From NCBI GenBank assembly GCA_020881915.1, contig JAJFPB010000008.1:744001-808000 (forward strand): 64,000 nt of DNA. Reading direction: 5' to 3'. The translations under genes and the position numbers were made by a program. Numbering within the stretch: the stretch's first letter is position 1; the number at the start of each line of letters is the position of its first letter. Below, piece after piece: positions 31,689 through 43,227 of the stretch. This DNA comes from Paramyrothecium sp. XJ0827. Lineage: Eukaryota; Ascomycota; Sordariomycetes; Hypocreales; Stachybotryaceae. The notes under the pieces were generated by a model that was not told the DNA's origin, ran no database searches, and was given only the letters and a program-made list of their open reading frames with translations.

Positions 31689-33860
31689 TCATTTTACTCG
31701 CGTGTTAACCGCGTCAGGTTGCACTGTGCCTGCGGTGGCCGACCTCACATCGTCAGGTACACTCGAAGCTGCCTCCGTCACTACCGGGTCCTCTGCGGGT
31801 GCCGCATTAATAATGGTAGGTGAAGTGGAATTGCCAGTGGAAGATTCTGCACCGGCGTCCTGTTTCCGTTCGTCCCCGTGCTCGCTGGTGTCTTGGCCTT
31901 CCGGCACACTAGGTGTCGAGCTCTCGGATGTATCTTGCAGATGTGGTTGCTTAGTTTGGAGCACCATGCTAGGGTCGATGCAGTCGTAGAACAGCATAAA
32001 AACTCCTGGGGACAAGCTCAGCACCGTGCTCTCGTCAACCTTGCTGACGTTGTGGTCGCTGAGTCTCCACCACTCCATCGGCTCTTCTTTCCGAGCAGCG
32101 CCAGCTCTAGATTTCCCATCGCTCGACTTTGCCCTGTCCATGACATTCCCCATCTCATGGATTTCGTCTCCAGTCAATCCGTCCCTTTGGCTCTCGATCT
32201 TCGGCCCTTTTTGTGGTGGCTCATTCCGGGGGTACTTCCGGTAGCAGATGTAGTGCCCATTTTCATGTCGACCCGAGTGTGTCACTGCTGCTCTCAGTTC
32301 ATATATCGGACCAGTCAATCTGGACGTCCCCTCGTCCCCCGCAATCATGGACGTGTTGGCACTAATCTGCCATTGCTCTCTGCCGTCGTCGGCTGCTGGG
32401 TCAGGTGCCTCTGCACTACCGAGGCACCAAGGTCCAAGGTCCAGAGTAAGCGGGAATCTCACAGGCGCCGAGTTCTTCATCATATCGAAGGTGCTCGGGT
32501 CGAAAACAGATCGATTCATGTGTATCACCAGGCTTTGTGGTGGTCGCGCAATGACAATCTGCTTCGTCTTGGTCGTTGTAACTTTGGATTGTGACGTGAT
32601 TTTACACTTGTCTCGAAGGGTCGCGTCATCAAAGTCATCGTCTTCTAGAGCCTGGTCGACAGCCTCCAACCTTCGCCGGGGTTCGAGCATCTTTTCTTCT
32701 GTCGCCGGACCTTCCTGCATCTTCTCCAACAGCCTCGTCAACAAGCGCTTTGCTTTGAGCAGTGTGCATCGCGGGCATTCAACGCCCTCAATCATTTCAA
32801 GCTTGCTGTAAGCATTCATCCGGTCGTGTAAGTCGTAGAATCCCCGGTCCAGGCCAAGACTGAGTGTAAGGCAGTTGAACGGTGTCAAGGTGAGTCCTTC
32901 CGAATAACCGCACTGCACACACGCAACTCGCTGCGCTACAAGCCCTTCGAGCGGGTTTCGTAATGATTTTGTATCAGTCGACTTGGCAATCGAAGACTGG
33001 CTTTGATATCCGCTGTCGTCGCTATGCTGGCTCGCGCTTGTCTCGTCTTTGGTCGATTCTCCTTCGAATCCAGACTGTGGCCGTTTTGTCTGGAATGATT
33101 TTGCGATCCCTTTGTCGATGTCGTCCAGAATTTTAGAAAAATATTCCTGGGCATCTTGCTGAGTCCACGTGCTCATCGATTTGAGTAAGCTAGGCGTCCA
33201 GAGCGTCCTTCCATTATTTGATGCGTCGTTCAGGTCCGAAACAAGAGCCCGCAAAGTCTGTGCAATTTCTTTGTTCTTGTCCCCGTCTTCAGCACTATCC
33301 AGGCAGCTTGACAAGTACTCGGGCAATGAATTTAGAGAAGCCAGACTCTGCAAGATACTGTTCTGATAACACGAGTTATCTCTATTGCCCAAGCCGGGCG
33401 GCCGGTCCGAGTCGGGCTTCAAGCCTAGGGCGCTGCCGGTAGCCGAGAAAGCACGGGTCCTCGCCTGGAAGACGGTTGCCATCATGCCGCCGGAGCGGTC
33501 GAGTCCCAACACTCGGCGCATAGCTTCACTCTTGGCGGCATGGGTGTCCAGGCGCACGGTGGATGCTGGGTTGGGAAATAGAGTCGGGTTCAAGTGGTTG
33601 TCCAAGGCCTCGAGCACGGGTTGCGGCATCATATAGACCAGACCGTCCCAAAGACTGGTGCTCACCAACGTTACGAGTCCGTCGGGTGCGACCTTGGCTC
33701 CGTATCGCCGGTACAAGATGGTGATAACAACCAGGACCGCGGATATGATGACGCTCGGCTGGGTGTAGCGGTCCCAGAGCTGGTCGTGGCCGTAGGTCTG
33801 TCGGTGGGCTTGGACTCGAGCGTCGTAGAACTTGTCGAACTCTGCGCGTTGCGGCGTCAT
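31689..33860 (-). CDS. UBP1: Ubiquitin-specific protease with N-terminal membrane anchor (Ubp1-like)
   Basis: Single exon, 723 residues. A C19-family deubiquitinase: the Cys box GLGNRDNSCYQNSILQSL is at residues about 154-171, followed by LASLNSLPEYL. The His box is HSGRHENGHYICYR in the C-terminal half, followed by EWWRLSDHNVSKVDE. A CVQCGY...CPRC set probably binds zinc in the fingers region. Residues about 36-50 (SVIISAVLVVITILYRR) form one transmembrane segment, matching yeast Ubp1, which has a membrane-bound form at the ER. The last 110 residues are low-complexity Ser/Thr/Glu/Asp. The catalytic residues are intact. The start is the only ATG ahead of the membrane segment. Confidence 0.88.
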   Translation of the reverse strand: MTPQRAEFDKFYDARVQAHRQTYGHDQLWDRYTQPSVIISAVLVVITILYRRYGAKVAPDGLVTLVSTSLWDGLVYMMPQPVLEALDNHLNPTLFPNPASTVRLDTHAAKSEAMRRVLGLDRSGGMMATVFQARTRAFSATGSALGLKPDSDRPPGLGNRDNSCYQNSILQSLASLNSLPEYLSSCLDSAEDGDKNKEIAQTLRALVSDLNDASNNGRTLWTPSLLKSMSTWTQQDAQEYFSKILDDIDKGIAKSFQTKRPQSGFEGESTKDETSASQHSDDSGYQSQSSIAKSTDTKSLRNPLEGLVAQRVACVQCGYSEGLTLTPFNCLTLSLGLDRGFYDLHDRMNAYSKLEMIEGVECPRCTLLKAKRLLTRLLEKMQEGPATEEKMLEPRRRLEAVDQALEDDDFDDATLRDKCKITSQSKVTTTKTKQIVIARPPQSLVIHMNRSVFDPSTFDMMKNSAPVRFPLTLDLGPWCLGSAEAPDPAADDGREQWQISANTSMIAGDEGTSRLTGPIYELRAAVTHSGRHENGHYICYRKYPRNEPPQKGPKIESQRDGLTGDEIHEMGNVMDRAKSSDGKSRAGAARKEEPMEWWRLSDHNVSKVDESTVLSLSPGVFMLFYDCIDPSMVLQTKQPHLQDTSESSTPSVPEGQDTSEHGDERKQDAGAESSTGNSTSPTIINAAPAEDPVVTEAASSVPDDVRSATAGTVQPDAVNTRVK

Positions 33861-34505
33861 GCTGCGAGCTTAGCGATCCTCAGTCGCCGGTGTATGCGCG
33901 GTTGGGGGTTTGGTCTAGAGTGGCTGGATGAATGCCATGGCCAGCGAGAGTGCTGATGCAAGTTGCGATCAGTTCCCTCGCAGACACGGGATTCGTATCG
34001 GCCTTTTGGAGGTGCTGATATGACGGCGCAGTGTCGGGCTCTTGTCGCGGCATGCGTAAGATACAAGATCTGAGGAGCCAGTCAGCGCATACTATAGCTG
34101 CTGTTGTTCAAGTCGCGGAATAATGACGACCCTTGCTTGTGGGAGGAAAGGCTTGACGCTAAAGCTTTGCCATTCCATGCCATGCCAGATTGGTGTCTTG
34201 TCTTTGTCACCACTCAAATTAGGTATCTGCAGCAAAGTAAGGTAACAAGGTACATGGAATGCCCTCCCAAGCCTCCCTGTAGACTGCCACCGGCCCCACT
34301 GTTGAACCAGAAGCAGCACCGCCGATGCTTACCGTAAGATACGGCACTTCTTCCTCGGCTTCTGGGAACCGCTTCAACAGTCTACCAATTGCGGTGGATT
34401 TGATATATTAGAGTACATCCTAATAATTGATGCACAGAAGCACCTTAACTATCAGGCTTTCTTTCTCGGTCTGACAAGGCACTCAAATACCGCATGCCAT
34501 TCAAA
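33861..34505. promoter_or_regulatory. Divergent promoter region, deubiquitinase/TMLH
   Basis: 645 bp between divergent starts. No distinctive motif or repeat seen; the part next to the TMLH start is AT-rich. Confidence 0.4.
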
Positions 34506-36340
34506 ATGCATTTCGCAACTTCCAGAGGGATTAGATTGGCTCCTCGGCTCCTCGGGTAAGACAACGATACGCCCCGAGCCATACGACAAGTCACTGACGG
34601 CCTCTTACAGCTCTTCGCCAGCCAGCCATTTTGTTGTCGGTAACGTTAGTCGCAACGGCCCAGCATCCTTCACCCGTCCATCGACACGCGGCTTTCATTC
34701 GTTAAAGGTTGAAAGGGACCTGAGCGGAAGTCTGTTTCTTACATCCCAAGATACCCATCGCCATGAACTGCAAGTTGAAACTCCCAATGGATATCTCAAG
34801 CATAGGACTTACTGACAAACTCATAGCTCAAACACGTGGTTACGGTAAGCCGCTGCGTAGTTGCTCACGTCTTGTAAATACACGCTGATCCCAATTGCAA
34901 GTGACAACTGCCGATGCAAGCACTGTGTCAACCAAGATACTATGCAAAGAAACATAGACGTGTTCCAAGTTCGGCTCTCTTTTCATTAACTCTGCTTGGC
35001 TCTAGGCTAACGGATACCACAAGTTACCCTTAGATATTGCACCGAGTCAGGTCACTCAAGACAATGACGGCGTGGAGATAACATGTTTGTCCTCCCATCC
35101 AATGGTTGATTTCCATTCTAAGATGTCTGTAGGGACGGATTCACACAAAAGTCGCCATCCGTGGACATGGCTACGTTCTGCGATTGAGCCAAGCACTCAT
35201 CGACAAACAAGCGAGCTGTTGTACGTTGCAGAATTGTCTACGTGTTAGCCACTCCCTAATCCGAGAACAGCGACAACAAGGCTCTGTGGGATTCCTCAAT
35301 AGCGTCCAACCCCCCTGATGTTACCTTCGAAGATGTCATGAACCAGTCAAATACAAAGGGAATGGCCCAGCTTACCCAGAATATTGTGAGCTACATGTTC
35401 ATCAGCCTTCAAACGTCGATTCTAACCCACGCAGGTCACACGTGGCTTCTCATTTGTGTCCAACACGCCTGTCTCTCCCGAAGCCACCGAGAAGCTACTT
35501 GAGAGTATCGGACCTATACGGCATACTCACTATGGCGGATTCTACGACTTTGTTCCGGATATGTCTCTGGCGGACACGGCCTACACCAACCTAGCACTGG
35601 GAGCACACACAGATACAACGTATTTCACGGAGCCAGCGGGACTCCAGGCGTTCCACATGCTATCCCATGTTCGACCCTCAGACATGACTACCAGCGACGA
35701 GCAGCTGGGCGGCATGTCTTTGCTGGTGGATGGATTCAAAGTCGCGGATCAGCTCAGACGCGAAGATCCTGGAGGTTATGAGCTTCTAACGAAAGTCAAG
35801 GTTCCGTGGCACGCCAGTGGTAATGAGCACGTCGCGATTGCCCCAGACACCAACTATCCAGTGTTAGAGACGAACGGTGATCAATTAACACGGGTTCGTT
35901 GGAACAACGACGACAGAGGCATCCTGCCACCAACAAGGGAGACAGCAATTTGGTATAAGGCGGCTCAACGCTGGACCTCGCTTCTGAAATCCAAGCAGAA
36001 TGAATACTGGTTTCAACTGCAGCCTGGCCGGGTTCTCAGTAAGTAGTGGTTCCCAATCAAACCCCCTGCAGCGCTAACCCATGGTCCGAAGTCTTCGACA
36101 ATTGGCGGGTACTCCACGGCCGAAGCGCCTTCGTAGGCTTGAGGCGTATCTGTGGTGCCTATGGTGAGTCAATTGAGTCTCTACAGACGCCTAAGCTTTG
36201 ATCCCGATGCAGCCTGTCACTAACACGTTCTTCAATTTTCAGTTACGCGAGATGATTTCATGTCTCGATGGCGCCTTACAAATTTCCCTCGTGACCAGGT
36301 CATATTGGGCAACATGCATCCTAGGGAAGATGCAAGCTGA
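34506..36340 (+). CDS. Trimethyllysine dioxygenase (carnitine synthesis), 5' structure unresolved
   Basis: Clear exons: 34506..34555, 34611..about 34773-34799, 34827..34844, 34902..34968, 35024..35084, 35133..35220, 35271..35385, 35435..36038, 36092..36163, 36243..36340. The enzyme is an Fe(II)/2-oxoglutarate dioxygenase that hydroxylates trimethyllysine, the first step of carnitine synthesis, in mitochondria. The N-terminal DUF971-type zinc motif is WLRDNCRCKHC; iron ligands are H and D of GAHTDTTYF and the distal H of NWRVLHGRSAF; TDSHKSRHPWTWL is also conserved. Exons 1-2 encode a presequence-like leader ending RGFHSLK. Between exons 2 and 3 the same frame holds a TGA at 34813-34815 and no good GT donor. 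A 53-nt GTTGAA intron shifts frame; a 27-nt GC-AG removal keeps it. About 453 residues if joined in frame. Confidence 0.82.
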
Positions 36341-36972
36341 AGGCCAGGCGACGAGGGACAGGACACTACTTGACGGTCTTCTGGCTGAATGTAGCTGGTG
36401 AGTGAGCCAGATCACACGTCAGGAATCTGGTGTTCGGATTTAAAGCGAGCAACGGAAAGCTAAGGCCGTCAAATTGGATATTATGAAAGCAGCTTGAGAA
36501 TCCTACTCGGCATCTTTCTCCGTGTTGCGTATTCATGTCACTGAGGTAATCGACGGAGCGTAAGCATTGAGTGCACCATAAAGAAACTCCACAGATTGCG
36601 GAGTTCGCACGGTGCCCGGTGCATCCGCCCGCCATTCGTCCGCCGTCCGTCCGTCCATCGTCCGTAGATGCTCCGCAAAGGCGGCGAAGATGACAAAACC
36701 ATCCATTGCGTCAACAACGCCCTCCACAGGCATCCCTTTTGATTGCGGCATCGTGAGGCGGAATTCGAAGCCATACGACCCGTAGGATTATACCGTCGGC
36801 CGAAACCAAAAACTGCACATGTAGACGGAAATTTCTATAAGATGGCGACAATGAAGCCAAAGAGACGGATTACTCCAGAAAGTTCATCAACAACATCATC
36901 TGTCCTTTGAGCAATCCCATAACTCAAGTTGACACTCTTTCCATTGAAAACAAACGCCCTACTCGATAAATC
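36341..36972. other. Intergenic, NmrA-like gene promoter
   Basis: 632 bp. A short imperfect CGTC repeat lies at about 36637-36666. No coding signal recognised. Confidence 0.4.
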
Positions 36973-38185
36973 ATGAGTGCACCGATCAAAGTTGCGATTG
37001 TAGGTGCTACCGGCAGAACTGGTGCCATAGTTGCCGATGCCCTCCTCAAATCCGAGGAGACGAAGTTTGTCAGTCAACTCATTCAGCGTCCGAATCTGCG
37101 GGTTTCTAACACCAACATAGGAGGTAACGGCTCTCACCCGTGCCGCTTCCATCAACAGCGAGGCCAACAAGGCGCTGGCCGCAAAAGGCGCCAATATCGT
37201 CCTCGCCGACTTGTTAGGCCCCAAGGAGGATCTCGTCAAGGTCCTCAACGGGATTGACGTCGTTATCAGCTCCATCGTGTTTGACCGGTTGGATGACCAA
37301 ATTCCCCTTGCCGAGGCCGCCAAGGAGGCCGGAGTAAAGAGATTCGTCCCTTGCTTCTGGGGTACTTCCGCCCCGAGAGGAGTGTTGAGGATGTATGACC
37401 AAGTAAGATCCCCGGCAAGTTTTATCACAGAAAGACCGGCTTCTGACAAATGGGTTGCAGAAACTAGATATATTGGCTGCTATCCAGCGCCTGTATCTGC
37501 CGTATACTACCATTGACGTGGGCTGGTGGAGTCAGCAGATGATTCCCAACATCCCCTCCGGCCGCACAAAGCACGCAGCTTTCGGGCCCTTCCAGACCAT
37601 CCCTGGTGATGGCAACGTCCCCATCGCCCTTTCGGACTACCGTGACATTGGCGCCTTTGTCGTCAAAATCATTGTCGACCCGAGGACGTTGAACAAGAGC
37701 ATACTCGCCTACACCGAGGTCTTGACATTCAACGAGATCATCGACCTGCTTAGCAGGTTGAGCGGAGAGAAAGTTGAAGTTCCATACGTAAGCATTCTAA
37801 CTCGTCCTTGAACCTCCTCTTTTCCCCCTCTAGGCCAGAGACATTACGCAGTAGATCTTGGGCAATCGGCTGACAGGCATCACAACAGACGAGTGCAGAA
37901 GAGCTGGAAGGACTCCTCAAGTCAGCCCGCGAAGCTTTCGCAGCCAACCCGAACGACATAAAGTCGCTCTTTCATATCCTCATGCACGAGTATCTCTACT
38001 CTTTTGGTGTGAGAGGTGACAACAGGCCTGAGGCAGCCTCGTATCTTGGCTACCTCGACTTCAAGGCCCTCTACCCTGATTTCAAGGGCAAGACCACGGA
38101 GGAGATGTTCCTCGAGGTCCTCGAGGGGAAGCCCAGCGGGTACGTTGACCCCGTTGGCTGGACCCTTGACGACTTGTTGGAGTAG
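36973..38185 (+). CDS. NmrA-like NAD(P)-binding protein (isoflavone-reductase-like)
   Basis: Four exons: 36973..37068, 37121..37402, 37461..37787, 37889..38185, giving 333 residues. The N-terminal dinucleotide motif is VAIVGATGRTGAIVA (residues 7-21), followed by an atypical-SDR Rossmann fold: EVTALTRAAS, NIVLADL, GIDVVISSI, and AAKEAGVKRFVPCFWG. The third intron is long for this window (101 nt). NmrA-like proteins either act as redox sensors or as reductases of aromatic and phenylpropanoid-like compounds; the PCFWG segment and YTTIDVGWW resemble the reductase side, but the substrate is unknown. There is no obvious catalytic tyrosine-lysine pair of classical SDRs. Neighbours give no pathway. 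Confidence 0.82.
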
Positions 38186-38383
38186 TATCACGGGGGGTGC
38201 AGTTATAGTTTTCTTTATGGAAGATCGAGCATAGTCGGGTGAATTGAGATTGCTAATGTTGAGACTGTATACTTCTGGCCATGCAATGGCCATGTAAAAG
38301 CGACTCATCTAAAAGCTGTCACTCTCCTGTGAAGAACAATGTTCAAACGGTTGTGCCGCGCAATGCTAGCATACTCGTTTCCA

Positions 38384-39137
38384 TCAGATCATTAGTCCGA
38401 CCATGTACGCAACACCTGCGACTGCACCGGCTCCCGAGGACCAATCAACCATATTGCCGCTATTTGGTGTCTCCTCTGGCACGTCCTCGCCTGTCGTACT
38501 TGGTACGTCGCCTGTGGTTCTGGTCGTAGAGACAGTGTCATCGTCCTCGCCTCGAGTTGTTGTTACAGCGGCTGTTTCCTGGCTCGACTCCTCGCCGAAG
38601 GTCTGCATTGAGGTCAATTGACGAACGCGCCCCGGGCGTGCTCACTCGGCTACATACAATGGAAGAAGTAAAGGTGTCAGGGAAGCCTGTAGAGGACCGC
38701 GTAGAGGTCAAGGAGGGTGGAAAGCTGACCGTTTCACATATCCGCCTAAGGGTGTCGCCATATTCTGGGGAAGTTAGCTCACTGTATCCTCTTACACAAC
38801 CGAGCATCTTGGATTCTAGCCGACCATTGTAAGCGTCTACACCACATTCGTCCCAGACGCAGTCCTCCTCTCTTTCTGTCCAATCCACCGTCGAACACCA
38901 GCAGCCAAGAAATTGATTCTCCGGCAGCGGGCACTTGGAATAGTCCCCATACTGCCGATAGCACTGGTGGAAGCACCGCGCACGCTCATCTTCTACGTCA
39001 AGCTGCGAGGATGTAGTGGCCGCACTGGTCGCGGAGGTACGAGATGGCGCATCGACGCCAGTTCCGGTGGCTCCTTGGGCAAAGGCGGGAACGGCGACGG
39101 CCAGCGCGAAAGCCGCTGAAACGACCAAGCATCTCAT
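38384..39137 (-). CDS. Secreted cysteine-rich protein, probably GPI-anchored
   Basis: Two exons: 38658..39137 and 38384..38602, giving 232 residues; the 55-nt intron joins TSSI to TFGEE. Signal peptide MRCLVVSAAFALAVAVPAFA. A compact domain of nine cysteines (CFHQC, KC, GCWC, DC, EC, GC, IC) covers residues about 53-135. A Ser/Thr/Pro-rich stalk follows, and the C-terminus (SSGAGAVAGVAYMVGLMI after NSGNMVDW) is hydrophobic, as in GPI-anchor signals. The cysteine spacing recalls, but does not match, CFEM domains (usually eight Cys), so I do not call CFEM. It probably sits in the cell wall or plasma membrane surface. It could have a host-facing role; that is inference. Confidence 0.75.
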
Positions 39138-40613
39138 TGCTCACAGGGTTTGTGGTGTGGTCCAGTGGAAAGGTTGTCAACGCATGTAAGTAGATGCTTG
39201 GGACGAAAACATTTTGAATGCCAAACGTCGAACGTTCCCTTTATCTCGCCTTGATTCCATACTTGTTCCGCGAGTTGTCTTTCAAGCACATCGCACGTGT
39301 TGTCGATGGGCAATGCTGAGTACGCCACGCCAACACTGGGCATGCTCAACTGGCTGGATGAAGCGATGGCCAGGCGGAAAGGGCCTCAGCTGCTCCGCCT
39401 CGGGCCTGCGCTACATCGCGGCCGTTGGACAAGCTGAAAGAAATGGACTCCACAGCGGAAGCATGACATGAAGATGTCTCAGACAGTTTCAATTTATTAT
39501 TCGCAAGAGTTCGGGGACTGTTTGATCTGGAAGTTGATATAAGTTGCAATTTCCTTTGCCCGGAGGATGGTGCTTGAGGGAAGAAAGACTCTCAACGTAC
39601 TATATGCGGCCCCTTGATATACTTACTTAGTGCCGATCAAGGGAGACATGCACTAGAATCCAACCAATTTCGTAGTGGTTACATTGGCATATCTCTTCAG
39701 TCTCAGAAGTTGACCTGAATCCAGCATGGGATTTCAAGGCATCGAATCATGCCCAGTTGGAAACTGTTTTTTTTGGTACCGCTTTACTCCGCCTTCACCG
39801 CCGCGTCCTCTCCCAACTTCTCTCCACACCTTGCATTGTTCTTCTCCTCAAACCTCTTGCGATCTTCGGGCCATCCTCGACGACCACCCCACAGCTCAAT
39901 CGTTACCTGACCTCGCCTAGTACAGTAGCTGATGGGGCTTTGTACTTGGCTGGTGGCTTAGTGTAACTTACTTGTTTTGTCTGCCTGGCGCCAGAGCTCC
40001 CACTTGGCAAGCCTGATGTTGCACCGCCAAAGGGGCACGGACTATCAGCGTCTCGCGTCTCACAGGATGGCGCACAGCGCGGGAGCGGGATATGCTCTAC
40101 TGTTGCAGCACCGATGACGTCCGTCCTGCCTCTGGACCCAATTGCGGAGGCTCAAGTCGCCAGGGCACCCCATCAACCCCCCTGCGGATGGGCCTCTACA
40201 GATTACTACCCCATCCTGAAGCCCACCGCGCCTCAACCCCGCGGCCTGGTGATAGGCTCGGTAGTGGCATGGGTGTTTTCTACATCCAAACTTCCTTGGA
40301 GACGAACGGGCTCCCCCACCTGGTCGCGGTTTGCATCTGCCCAACAACAGGGTTCGCAAGCCTGCATTGGCAAGCTAAGGGGGCATTTGTTTGTCGTGAA
40401 AACGGCCCGAAGCTTCATGTAGTAAAATGTCGCATGTGGCCAAGGCGGGCGTTATAAGACTGCCACAATTCCTTCCTTGCCTGCTTGCCTGTCGTGCCCT
40501 TGGTCTGCTCTCGTGAAGTTGTGCCCCTCCATATCCGCAGTCGCTGCCCCTCCAGCTCAGACAGCTCGCAAAAGCATCGAGGCGACTCGTACAAGCCAGA
40601 TTCCCACGATTTG
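39138..40613. other. 1.5 kb intergenic region with divergent promoters
   Basis: Between the starts of the cysteine-rich protein gene (minus) and the SDR gene (plus). Frames such as 39726-39920 and 40114-40422 have no protein character. The last 150 bp are CT-rich. Nothing else recognised. Confidence 0.4.
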
Positions 40614-41709
<1,096 letters not shown>

Positions 41710-43227
41710 GTGCTTGGTTGGGTGGACATGCACAAGTACGACGGCATTTCTCCATTGTCCGTACATGGAAGGGAGACGGGTTTGACCTACAGAGGCCGAA
41801 AATGTGGCAGCATCATGGTAGATATCCCCGGCGAAATAGAGGGCGCCTTTGTATTTGGGTACAAAAAGCACATTCGAGGATTTTTTTGGTTCTGTATGAC
41901 TGATCCAGTAACGAGTTACGACCAAAATGCAAGAGAGGATGTAGGAAATCCTCAAGCTAAAGCTAAGGTATTGTCGAGTGCGAGTTTGCCACGATAGTGA
42001 TTCAGGTGGTGCCTTATACTGTAGTATCGATGTAACATCGTGAATGAAACAAAGGCATTTGCCCCTTGAGGACCAGCAACGAGCTAAATCAAGCGAACAC
42101 GGGAATGCAGTGGGGCTTTGAAGCTGCTAAAATTCATCTGCCTCGGAGTGCTCGCGGAAGCTGAAGAACCCCTGGTGGTCCCTGGAAAACCTTATCATTT
42201 GCCAAAAGTCTGGGCAGCCGAGTACGCTCGTGGAAGTTTTGCGAACCACACGAGGCGCCTCGCTGACCGCAGGACCTGGCGGGCGCATTTGAGAGCTCCG
42301 AAAATTCCATCTTAGGTACGCATCCACGTACGCTGCCGAATCTGGACTATCTTGCGTGGTTGCCCTACAAGTGATCCGGCATGAACGACAGCATGTCCCA
42401 GGCTGCCGAGGTGGAACAGAGCTAAGAAATGAGGACGTTTTGGTGGGGGTGCATCACGGTCGACGAAACGCCACGATGCTAAGATAGGCAGTGGTCGAGA
42501 CCGCTTTGCTATTAATACTCTTTGAAGGGATCTCGGAATCGTGGCTGGGGGATGTTTACTGTACGCTGTAAATTAATAAATGTCGACCGACTCCTTTTCA
42601 ACGCAGCCGGTTACCCTGCAAAAGGAGACGGAAGCCACCAGGGAAAAGAAAAACGTCCAGGGGGTCAAAATGCACTCGTGTTGCCCAAAGTACCCTGCTC
42701 TGCCCTGAGGCCGGTACCTCTGCGCCAGGCGCTCTCGCCCCCAGGCGGATGTACCTTGCAGGGTGTAGGTCTTGGAGGGGAACTTGGGCAAAAGGCGCTT
42801 CATGATTGGACCCCTCAGCGTGTCTACGGCTCACCCCGCCACTTGAAGCTCGCCCGACTGCCTGGGAGGTCAGTCAGTCAGTACCAGCTCGCCTCCAGTT
42901 GTTGGAGCCCGCCTTTCCATCCACCCATCCATCTTTGTCAAGCTAATTACCTGCCTTGCCTCGCCTTACCTACCTTGCTACTCTGCTTATTACCTGCAAC
43001 CTGAACCCGTCTCCCCCCATCCTACATCTCAGCATCAGCCTGCACCCAGTCTTGTCTTTCGCGCGAGGTGACTGGAGCCCCTCCCCGTGGACAAATTCTT
43101 CCACGCCACTCGGTCTGTCGAGTACGACGACCATTTGCTATTTCCTCTCGGATTACCGCCCGTCAACTTGGCACCTTTGTGAAGCCGGTTCCTAAGGGTC
43201 ACTGTCCCCTTACCTACGCCACCCACC
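41710..43227. other. 1.5 kb intergenic region, calcineurin promoter and leader
   Basis: Long region before the calcineurin A gene. The last 300 bp are strongly pyrimidine-rich (for example CTTGCCTCGCCTTACCTACC), as in leaders of highly expressed fungal genes. A short CAGT repeat lies at 42869-42882. The frame 42522-43004 is open but has no protein features. Confidence 0.45.

Noticed and set aside
38384..39137. Calling this a CFEM protein
   Set aside because: Nine cysteines with spacing that does not fit the eight-Cys CFEM pattern.
42522..43004. 160-codon frame upstream of calcineurin A
   Set aside because: Overlaps a pyrimidine-rich leader; composition is not protein-like.
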